Origin: Candidatus Zixiibacteriota bacterium
GTDB lineage: Bacteria; Zixibacteria; MSB-5A5; GN15; FEB-12
Assembly (NCBI GenBank): GCA_003641345.1
Contig: QNAD01000105.1
Span: 1-7,087 of the forward strand
Direction: 5' to 3'
DNA length: 7,087 nt
Below, one piece after another: positions 1 to 5,619 of this stretch. Within the stretch, counting starts at the first letter, position 1. Each line of letters starts with the position of its first letter. The notes beneath the pieces are model-generated. The model saw only the letters and a list, made by a program, of their open reading frames with translations. It was not told the origin of the DNA and made no database searches. Made by a program: the position numbers and the translations under genes.

Positions 1-607
1 AAATAATATCTTTAATATAAATCATAATTTCATGTATAAATTCTGAAAATTTATGTTTCCCAAGTGGAACTTCAAAAATATTGGTCAATTCGAATAAACG
101 CATTGAATAATTACTGGCTTGATTAATACCTTCAACGGTCAACATAATATCATAAATCATCTTAGCAAATTGATTTAAATATATCTCTATTTGGTCTGTT
201 ATTTTTTTCGGTTTTGATTTCCAATATAATAGTATCAATACTCGGGTTTGGTTATTTTCTTTAAATTCAAACTGTAAACGATAATTATAGTTGTTAACTT
301 TTGAAAATTCTATTTCAGCATCAATATCATTTAATTCGGGATTCTGAAACCAAGAATAAGATTCTTCTGCACCTGCAAAATTCTCAAGTTCATTCAGGTT
401 ATGAACAGTTGTATCTTCAGAGAATGAATATGAGACAGGAACATAACTTCTAACATTTGCCTTGCCATAAAATATACCGGTAAAATCAGAGTCTGCTAAT
501 TGAGTAATTACTTCAGATAAAGTATCTAATGCAGATATTATGTTAGATATTTTTTTCTCAGAATTTATGTTTAAATATTCTCTTACTAATTGTTTTATCG
601 TTCCCAT
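1..607 (-). CDS. GAF-like sensor protein, C-terminal part beyond window
   Basis: The reading frame is open from an ATG at 607 to the left edge, giving 202 residues with no stop, so the 3' end is missing. The start is supported by AAAGG about 7 nt upstream, and it lies 11 bp after the stop of the preceding gene, so the two are very likely cotranscribed. No signal peptide or membrane segment is visible. Residues about 15-155 look like one alpha/beta sensory domain of GAF type. They comprise an N-terminal amphipathic helix (ISALDTLSEVITQL), beta strands around residues 43-60 and 108-128 (ending RVLILLYW), and a closing helix at about 137-160. A second similar unit seems to begin near residue 165 (SNYSMRLFELTNIFE). 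The GAF assignment rests on predicted fold pattern and on the neighbouring triple-GAF protein, not on a diagnostic motif. The output domain (kinase, phosphatase, cyclase or none) is outside the window. Confidence 0.72.
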   Translation of the reverse strand, partial: MGTIKQLVREYLNINSEKKISNIISALDTLSEVITQLADSDFTGIFYGKANVRSYVPVSYSFSEDTTVHNLNELENFAGAEESYSWFQNPELNDIDAEIEFSKVNNYNYRLQFEFKENNQTRVLILLYWKSKPKKITDQIEIYLNQFAKMIYDIMLTVEGINQASNYSMRLFELTNIFEVPLGKHKFSEFIHEIMIYIKDII

Positions 608-618
608 TAAATTACCTT

Positions 619-1353
619 TTAGTACTTAGATGATATGCTTTTAATAGGCAGGGTAACTTTAATTATATACAATCCTTTATCAGATTTACATTCTAAAAAG
701 ACATCATCATTACTGTCTTTATCTGAATAATCTTCTTGGTATTGATTTATTATAGGTGGACTGCTCAACATGTTTTCAGATATTACAATCTCAATTAAAT
801 TTTTTGATAGATTACTTAAAACTCTAATGCTAAGTACGCCTGAGCAAATAGATTCATTTAATAATTTTAAAATAATTGGAATGATATAATCAATGATATA
901 TTTCGTTTGAATTGAATTATTATTCTTCCCTGATATTTCAGTTTCAACATGTAATTTTATATTTTTCTTCTCACGTAAATATTGTATATATCCTGATAAA
1001 TACAATGGTAATTTATCACATAACCATTTCAGGGACACTTCTTCTCCGTACCCTTTATTACCAAGAGTATTGATTTTGAATAATGGTTTCAGTGTTTGAT
1101 TTATCATCTCCGATGCTTTTTCAATTTTATCTAACTGTATTTGTTTTCTATCAGAATCATTTTCAAACTCTGCCAAAAATCCTTCCCGCATAAGTTCAAT
1201 TTGTCCAATGATTACCGATAAATTATTATAGATGGAATGATAGAACCCTTCCGAAATCATTTTGATAGTATCAAATCGAGCTTCCATCATTGATGTCAAA
1301 CAGTTTTGGTCGTTTTGAACAATAACAACATCATCAGATTTTTTATTAATCAT
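619..1353 (-). CDS. Degenerate histidine kinase-like protein (DHp helix plus eroded ATPase domain)
   Basis: This is a soluble 244-residue protein. Residues 30-60 match a histidine-kinase phosphoacceptor helix of the HDxxNNL type. The motif is FYHSIYNNLSVIIGQIEL, with His39, Asn43 and Asn44 in place, but Ser40 stands where Asp or Glu is usual. A second helix follows (about 68-95). Residues about 105-240 resemble a HATPase_c fold: a weak N-box (KLLNESICSG, Asn167), a strand at 184-192, and the terminal GLYIIKVTLPI typical of the last strand. The G1 (DxGxG) and G2 (GxGxG) boxes are absent; SENMLSSPPI stands where G1 should be. From family knowledge, loss of both boxes argues against ATP-dependent autophosphorylation. 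A phosphotransferase or pseudokinase role is inferred. The start ATG overlaps the stop of the upstream membrane GAF gene by 4 bp (ATGA), and no clear SD is seen, so translational coupling is likely. It could instead be an unusual kinase that still binds ATP weakly. Confidence 0.8.
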   Translation of the reverse strand: MINKKSDDVVIVQNDQNCLTSMMEARFDTIKMISEGFYHSIYNNLSVIIGQIELMREGFLAEFENDSDRKQIQLDKIEKASEMINQTLKPLFKINTLGNKGYGEEVSLKWLCDKLPLYLSGYIQYLREKKNIKLHVETEISGKNNNSIQTKYIIDYIIPIILKLLNESICSGVLSIRVLSNLSKNLIEIVISENMLSSPPIINQYQEDYSDKDSNDDVFLECKSDKGLYIIKVTLPIKSISSKY

Positions 1354-3278
1354 GTAAGTATTTTCTCATCTTCGTAGTCAATTGTTCCTGTTAATCTTTC
1401 AGGAATTTTCAATTCTCGGTTGTTCTCTTGGGGTTGTAAATTTAGATTTTCTATGTGTTTATTTATTTTTTTCTCAAGAAGGTTGGCGAGTAAAACTTCA
1501 GAAATTTTTTCTGAAATTTTCGCCCCTATTTCTTTATCGCTCTCAGAATAAATTCTATTTCTTACATTACCCATCGATATTAAACCAACCGTATTCAAAC
1601 CGGTTCTAATCGGAATAATCATGCCGGACACAATATCTTTGCACAATACTTGCGAAGATTCTACTTCTGACATTTTATTGTTTAATTCCGCTCCATAAAG
1701 TATAATCTCTTCTGATTTGTTTGCAAGGTTATGTATAGGCAACATCGATAGAATTAAACTTCCTTTACCGGGCGTTATAACATTAATATCTTTTTCATAT
1801 AATAATGTTTTTGAACTACCAAACATTTTATCATCATCAAATAGGAAAATTCTAATCACCGATGGTTTCAAGGTTTCATAAAGAAATTTAGTAGCACTTT
1901 TAATAATAATTGATTCATCTTTTGAACGATTAAACGTGTCAATAAAATTAAAAGTATTCAAAGCAGTCAATGACTGAGAATTTTCGGTCTGCTGTTTCTC
2001 TTCGTCAAAAAGGAAAACAGCTAAAATATTTGATATCGTGTTAAGGATTTTAATATCCTTAATTTTGAAACCTGATTTATCTTTCGAAGAAAAAACAATC
2101 ATCCCTTGGCAATTATTATTCTGTTTAATTGGTATAGCAACAATAGATTGAGCACTATCCGATGTGTATATTTCCTCATGAGTATCATATGATAAATTAT
2201 CAACATTTTTATCATAATAAAAATCTTTATGATTTCTAATTTGTCCTAAAACTCCGGTATTTAACGGAATTCTAATATATTGTTCCTGCAATACCGTATT
2301 CGAAGATCCAATCGAAAATCTATTAATTGTTTTATTATTATTTATCTCAACTACCGACATAAATGAGACATTCATAATTTTTTTTATAGATTGAAAAAGA
2401 GGCCCAATTACACTTTTTAAAGATTGATTGTCATTTAAAATTTTTACTGTTTCAAAATTAACCCTCTCATTAGTTTGATAAAAATTATCTTTTAATTTTG
2501 AAACTCTTTGTTGGATGCGGCTAATAATTAAATCAAATGACACTTTAATAACTTTTTCTATTTCCTGAGTTGCATCCTCGGTTTTGTTCCCCCATAGAAG
2601 AACTAATCCAAATGTTTTACCATTGTATCTCAATTGATGAATTATCATAGGTCTATCATTTTCAACATCAATTTGCTCGACAATGTATTTCTTTAAATCA
2701 TCTTTATTATTTCCACATGATTGGAAATTTATATTAGTTTCCAGTTTTTCAAGTGAAATTTTTAAATCTTCTGTGATACTTGAGGTATTTATCAATTTCA
2801 CTGATGATTTAGATTGAGAGAATAAATATACTGCACCTGAATCTAACTCAAAATCATTAACAACATGTTTAACAGTTGATTTTATAACTTGATAAATTCT
2901 TGATTCAACATTAAGTAATTGATCAATTTTTTTAACAATATCAAATCTAACTAAATTTTCTTGAGTAATTTTTCGATACGTTCTTGATATGGGAAGCCAA
3001 TTTGACAGACCATTTAATAAAAACGCTATTCCGATAATATTCCCTATCCAAACAGATATTCTAAAAAATATTTCCGTAGCTATAAAAGGAGTCGTATTAA
3101 AAAATCCATGTATATAAAAAACATCCATCAGAGATATAAATGTCATCAAAGAAATACCGCCGGCTATATATTTATACGATCTTTTATCTTCCTTGATAAT
3201 AATATTCTTAATTCTGGACAATAAAATCAGTATCATCAAATAGAAAATTACTGTAATAAATTCAATACTCATTTCCAT
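1350..3278 (-). CDS. Membrane sensor with three GAF-like domains and no kinase domain
   Basis: This protein has 642 residues from the chosen ATG at 3278, which has GGAGG 8 nt upstream. An in-frame ATG at 3329 would add 17 residues but has no SD and reads through an 8-base T run. The N-terminus has three hydrophobic helices (about 4-23, 36-59 and 64-90), so it should sit in the cytoplasmic membrane with its body in the cytoplasm. Three GAF-like units follow. The first is about 113-258 (ends FGLVLLWGN). The second, about 273-428, is the clearest, with NTGVLGQIRNHKDFYYDKNV near 340 and SIVAIPI near 380. The third is about 438-603 (SGMIIPIRTGLNTVGLISMGN near 552-570). The C-terminal 40 residues are charged and polar. 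GAF domains bind small ligands or mediate dimerisation; the ligand here cannot be read from sequence. No HisKA, HATPase, GGDEF, EAL or PP2C motif is present. The downstream kinase-like gene overlaps by 4 bp, suggesting the sensor and transmitter halves are made as separate proteins in matched amounts. Confidence 0.85.
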   Translation of the reverse strand: MEMSIEFITVIFYLMILILLSRIKNIIIKEDKRSYKYIAGGISLMTFISLMDVFYIHGFFNTTPFIATEIFFRISVWIGNIIGIAFLLNGLSNWLPISRTYRKITQENLVRFDIVKKIDQLLNVESRIYQVIKSTVKHVVNDFELDSGAVYLFSQSKSSVKLINTSSITEDLKISLEKLETNINFQSCGNNKDDLKKYIVEQIDVENDRPMIIHQLRYNGKTFGLVLLWGNKTEDATQEIEKVIKVSFDLIISRIQQRVSKLKDNFYQTNERVNFETVKILNDNQSLKSVIGPLFQSIKKIMNVSFMSVVEINNNKTINRFSIGSSNTVLQEQYIRIPLNTGVLGQIRNHKDFYYDKNVDNLSYDTHEEIYTSDSAQSIVAIPIKQNNNCQGMIVFSSKDKSGFKIKDIKILNTISNILAVFLFDEEKQQTENSQSLTALNTFNFIDTFNRSKDESIIIKSATKFLYETLKPSVIRIFLFDDDKMFGSSKTLLYEKDINVITPGKGSLILSMLPIHNLANKSEEIILYGAELNNKMSEVESSQVLCKDIVSGMIIPIRTGLNTVGLISMGNVRNRIYSESDKEIGAKISEKISEVLLANLLEKKINKHIENLNLQPQENNRELKIPERLTGTIDYEDEKILT

Positions 3279-3286
3279 TACTAAAA

Positions 3287-3291
3287 CCTCC
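3287..3291 (-). promoter_or_regulatory. Ribosome binding site fixing the start of the triple-GAF gene
   Basis: On the minus strand this reads GGAGG, followed by an 8-nt spacer and the ATG at 3278. It favours this start over the upstream in-frame ATG at 3329, whose 5' flank has no purine-rich SD. Confidence 0.75.
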
Positions 3292-3377
3292 ATAAAAAAA
3301 ACTTTCTCTATAGTAGTAATTATCGGCATAAATTGCTGTGGGCTTAGAGCTTGCTTCCTATGGTCAACTACTACTTT

Positions 3378-3397
3378 CTATTGGAATAATCCAATAG
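3378..3397. repeat. Perfect inverted repeat in divergent control region, possible operator
   Basis: The left arm CTATTGGA (3378-3385) and right arm TCCAATAG (3390-3397) are perfectly complementary around a 4-nt centre, ATAA. The element lies between the divergent GAF-sensor gene and lipoprotein gene, about 49 bp upstream of the predicted lipoprotein -35 box. A third CTATTG copy (3443-3448) overlaps that -35 box. There is no T run after the arms and no neighbouring gene end, so a terminator is unlikely. A binding site for a dimeric regulator is the simplest reading, but no regulator is identified. Confidence 0.5.
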
Positions 3398-3445
3398 TCA
3401 GTAAAATGAAAAAATCTAATTTCTCCATAGTTGAACCGTAAACTA

Positions 3446-3474
3446 TTGACTGTATATAACTTGACATCTATCAA
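3446..3474 (+). promoter_or_regulatory. Possible sigma70-type promoter for the lipoprotein gene
   Basis: TTGACT (3446-3451, one mismatch to TTGACA) is followed by a 17-nt spacer and TATCAA (3469-3474, two mismatches to TATAAT). Transcription would start near 3481, giving a leader of about 70 nt. A second TTGACA at 3461-3466 has no good -10 at the right distance. If the host uses Bacteroidota-type sigma factors this box pair may not be the real promoter. Confidence 0.4.
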
Positions 3475-3539
3475 ATTTCCGGCATTTCTCTTGCCTTACT
3501 AAAACTTGAAAATGAAACAGAAATGATTGAAAATATCAG

Positions 3540-3546
3540 AAGGAGG
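3540..3546 (+). promoter_or_regulatory. Strong ribosome binding site fixing the lipoprotein start
   Basis: AAGGAGG sits 4 nt before the ATG at 3551 and only 1 nt before the adjacent ATG at 3548. The same 4-nt spacing is seen before efp, so 3551 is preferred. A TTG at 3527 in the same frame would place this site inside the coding region and is rejected. Confidence 0.8.
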
Positions 3547-3550
3547 CATG

Positions 3551-4288
3551 ATGCATTTAAAAAAACTACTTGGGTTGGCATTAGCTCTTGTACTATCTGG
3601 AGCAATTCTATTAATAGGATGCTCCGATACAATAGAGATTGTATCTCAACCTAATGACAGCTTTGCTTCAGGAAGTGAAGCTTTAAGCTGGTTTCCTTTA
3701 GCTGAAGGATACCAGACTGTTTACAACGTCAAAGAAGCTGACGGAGATAACAAAACTATCTCATTTATTGCAGGTAAAAGTGTTGAGTTTCAATCTGGAA
3801 CAGCTATTGAATGGCTGTCTAATGATCCAGTATCAGGCTCAGATACCGGTTATTTCCAATATACTAATGATGCTGTTTATTATTATGATTCCAAATCAAG
3901 TACAGGTGAAAAAATTATCCAGCTTCCATTAACACTTGGAAACAGTTGGAATAGGACCGAAACTATCTCTGATGATTTGCTAACTAATTTTGACGATGTA
4001 ATAACCGGTTCCAAAGATACTGTAATTGTTATTCCGTTAAGTAAAAATCTACCAATTATCGGCGAAGTAACGATGACAGTCGAAGAAGCCACAGCACTTC
4101 AATTGGAAGAAATTGATAATTCTTACAGCTCAGCTGTAAGAATCTCAGTACCAAGTTCATCAACAAAAACAAATTACTATTGGTTTGTTCAAGGGGTTGG
4201 ATTAGTCAAATATGTAATTGGTGCAACAGATAGTTACACTAATGGAGAGATTGTAGCTGAACTGGTTAATTACGGAATAGCTCAATAA
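3551..4288 (+). CDS. Secreted lipoprotein of unknown function
   Basis: This is a 245-residue protein with a classical lipoprotein signal. It has Lys4-Lys5, a hydrophobic stretch at residues 6-22, and a lipobox LIGC with the modified cysteine at residue 24 followed by Ser-Asp. The mature chain should therefore be lipid-anchored outside the cytoplasm; inner versus outer membrane cannot be decided from the +2/+3 residues alone. The mature part (about 220 residues) is rich in beta strands, Ser, Thr and Tyr. It carries WFPLAEGYQTVYNV near residue 47, LPLTLGNSW near 125, and TNYYWFVQGVGLVKYVIG near 207. This arrangement (a PL-x-xG start, a second PL-x-xG-N-x-W, and a late GVGLVK) recalls uncharacterised lipoproteins from Ignavibacteria and related bacteria; that is recollection, not a search result. 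No enzymatic residues are recognised. It is monocistronic, with its own strong SD and a terminator 22 bp after the stop. Confidence 0.88.
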   Translation: MHLKKLLGLALALVLSGAILLIGCSDTIEIVSQPNDSFASGSEALSWFPLAEGYQTVYNVKEADGDNKTISFIAGKSVEFQSGTAIEWLSNDPVSGSDTGYFQYTNDAVYYYDSKSSTGEKIIQLPLTLGNSWNRTETISDDLLTNFDDVITGSKDTVIVIPLSKNLPIIGEVTMTVEEATALQLEEIDNSYSSAVRISVPSSSTKTNYYWFVQGVGLVKYVIGATDSYTNGEIVAELVNYGIAQ

Positions 4289-4309
4289 ATTATCACATAT
4301 TCATTCCAC

Positions 4310-4347
4310 AAAAAACCCGCCAATCAATAATCAATGGCGGGTTTTTT
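4310..4347. terminator. Bidirectional intrinsic terminator between convergent genes
   Basis: A 13-bp perfect stem pairs AAAAAACCCGCCA (4310-4322) with TGGCGGGTTTTTT (4335-4347) across a 12-nt loop. The GC core is flanked by an A tract on one side and a T tract on the other, so both strands end in a U run after a stable hairpin. It serves the lipoprotein gene (stop at 4288) and the rnhC gene, whose TAA stop (4346-4348) overlaps the last two bases of the stem on the minus strand. Confidence 0.95.
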
Positions 4348-4996
4348 ATAACAACGTCGGGCTTAGCACTCTGTTATAATTTTTGAAATGAGTTTTACTG
4401 ATTAGTTTTAATATTTGTTCACCATGTAGTTGAACCAACTCCTGTCCGGCTTGATCAACTTTAGCAGAAGCACCTCGCGGAATTTGATAATCATATTTGT
4501 CAGACAAGTATTCCATCTGTCTCAAAAATTCAGCCCGGGCAATAATTGATGCCGCAGCAACTTGAGTGACAGCTTCTCCCCTGACAATCTGCTTCAATTT
4601 AATTGACTGTCCTAATTTTTTCAATTCACCACTGATATGGTCAATTTTTCCGAATTTATCGGAAATAGCTTTATCACATTCCTGCTTCTCATTCAGAAGA
4701 GAGATACACCTGGCATGACCCCATGCAAGAAGTTTGTTGAGGTTTTTTATCTCTTTATACCTTTTATTATATTCATCCGGCATAATTGTCACCGTAACAT
4801 AATTAAAATTATCACGCAAAAATTTATCAATCTCGATAATTCTTTTCTCGCTCAATAACTTCCCATCTTTTACACCATATGCTTTTAATTGGGGAATTTC
4901 GGAATTTTCTGCTATAAAAGATGAAATAACTAAGGGGCCGAAAAAATCACCTTTGCCAGATTCATCGACCCCTATAATTTTTAAGGATTGGGACAT
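4346..4996 (-). CDS. rnhC: Ribonuclease HIII, short form lacking the N-terminal TBP-like domain
   Basis: This cytoplasmic nuclease of 216 residues would hydrolyse the RNA strand of RNA/DNA hybrids. The opening motif GVDESGKGDFFGPLV (residues 9-23) is the type HIII form of the RNase HII/HIII signature. The likely acidic catalytic set is Asp11, Glu12, Asp113 (AISDKF) and Glu141 (GEAVTQVAAASIIAR). NLNKLLAWGHARCI (85-98) and IPRGASAKVD (172-181) also fit HIII. Typical HIII proteins are about 300 residues, with a TBP-like hybrid-binding domain of about 90 residues before the catalytic domain. Here the catalytic motif starts at residue 9 and the upstream DNA is efp, so that domain is truly absent. 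The start lies 3 bp after the efp stop and has no clear SD, which implies coupling to efp translation. RNase HII is the alternative name by length, but the motif details favour HIII. Confidence 0.9.
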   Translation of the reverse strand: MSQSLKIIGVDESGKGDFFGPLVISSFIAENSEIPQLKAYGVKDGKLLSEKRIIEIDKFLRDNFNYVTVTIMPDEYNKRYKEIKNLNKLLAWGHARCISLLNEKQECDKAISDKFGKIDHISGELKKLGQSIKLKQIVRGEAVTQVAAASIIARAEFLRQMEYLSDKYDYQIPRGASAKVDQAGQELVQLHGEQILKLISKTHFKNYNRVLSPTLL

Positions 4997-4999
4997 AAA

Positions 5000-5560
5000 C
5001 TAATTTGAACGCTCAAGATATTCGCCGCTTCGTGTATCCACCTTAACCTTGTCACCCTCTTTTATAAAAGGAGGAACTTTTACCTCCAAACCAGTATTTA
5101 ACTTTGCTGGTTTAGTAACATTTGTCACAGTGTCGCCTTTGGCGGCTGGCTCCGTCTCAACAACTTCTAATATCACAGATGCGGGCAAATCAACCGATAA
5201 AGCTTCATTATCCAAAAAGAGAACCTTGTATTCACTATTTTCAATTAAATACCATTTTGCATCTCCAAGATTATCTGTTGGAATTGATATTTGTTCGAAA
5301 GTTTTCGTATCCATAAAGTTAAATCCATCCGGATCTTCATACAAATATTGCATTCTCTTTTCTTCCATATCCGGAGGTTTAAAAGAATCATTGCTTGAAA
5401 AAACTTTTTCAACGATCCCACCGGTCTTGATATGCTTTAACTTGGTTCTTATATTTGCTTTTCCACGTCCCATTTTAAAATGCTGGTAGCTAACAACATA
5501 ATAAGGCTCATCGTCAACTAATATACGTAAGCCTCTTCTAAAATCTGATGGCGAGTACAT
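5000..5560 (-). CDS. efp: Elongation factor P
   Basis: This translation factor of 186 residues, the normal length for the family, binds ribosomes stalled at consecutive prolines and promotes peptide bond formation. The N-terminal KOW-like domain begins SPSDFRRGLRILVDDEPYYV and is followed by the tip loop and TKLKHIKTGGIVEKVF. The two OB-like domains continue through YLYEDPDGFNFMD (about 73-85) to the C-terminal signature GLEVKVPPFIKEGDKVKVDT with GEYLERS at the end. The residue that is modified in other species (Lys34 in Escherichia coli) aligns with Arg32 here, in KMGRGKA, with Lys34 two positions later. Family knowledge says Arg-type EF-P can be rhamnosylated by EarP; no earP is in the window. 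The start has AGGAGG 4 nt upstream. A Bacteroidota-like promoter precedes it, and the rnhC gene follows after 3 bp. Confidence 0.97.
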   Translation of the reverse strand: MYSPSDFRRGLRILVDDEPYYVVSYQHFKMGRGKANIRTKLKHIKTGGIVEKVFSSNDSFKPPDMEEKRMQYLYEDPDGFNFMDTKTFEQISIPTDNLGDAKWYLIENSEYKVLFLDNEALSVDLPASVILEVVETEPAAKGDTVTNVTKPAKLNTGLEVKVPPFIKEGDKVKVDTRSGEYLERSN

Positions 5561-5564
5561 ATTT

Positions 5565-5570
5565 CCTCCT
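5565..5570 (-). promoter_or_regulatory. Strong ribosome binding site of efp
   Basis: On the minus strand this reads AGGAGG with a 4-nt spacer to the ATG at 5560. It is a full anti-SD match, in keeping with a highly translated factor. Confidence 0.85.
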
Positions 5571-5582
5571 ATTAAAATCGAA

Positions 5583-5613
5583 CAAATATAATTAAAAAAT
5601 CTACAAACCCAAG
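5583..5613 (-). promoter_or_regulatory. Possible Bacteroidota-type promoter for efp-rnhC
   Basis: On the minus strand CTTG (5613-5610) is followed by 19 nt and TATATTTG (5590-5583). This fits the Bacteroidota primary-sigma pattern TTTG-N19-21-TAnnTTTG with one mismatch in the upstream box. It lies in the 59-bp gap between the kinase stop and efp. The transcript would have a very short leader of roughly 15-20 nt containing the SD. AT-rich DNA yields such matches by chance fairly often. Confidence 0.45.
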
Positions 5614-5619
5614 TGATTT

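Noticed and set aside
1382..1609. Plus-strand ORF antisense to the triple-GAF gene
   Set aside because: Lies wholly within a well supported coding region, has no SD, and its composition looks like a reverse-frame shadow.
3279..3329. N-terminal extension of the triple-GAF protein from the ATG at 3329
   Set aside because: It has no SD upstream, includes an 8-base homopolymer run, and the GGAGG with ideal spacing points to the ATG at 3278.
3302..3370. Minus-strand sigma70 promoter for the triple-GAF gene (TTGACC at 3367-3362, or TATAGA near 3310)
   Set aside because: Neither box has a matching partner at 16-18 nt, and no TAnnTTTG was found, so no promoter is assigned.
3360..3389. Nine-codon leader ORF (ATG at 3360) upstream of the lipoprotein gene
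   Set aside because: It has no SD, lies upstream of the predicted promoter, and shows no attenuator-like structure tied to it.
3527..3550. Lipoprotein start at TTG 3527 or ATG 3548
   Set aside because: The AAGGAGG site lies inside the TTG-start version and is only 1 nt from ATG 3548; ATG 3551 gives a workable spacer and a compact signal peptide.
5049..5489. Plus-strand ORFs of 146 and 64 codons opposite efp
   Set aside because: They mirror the highly conserved efp coding sequence and have no independent support.
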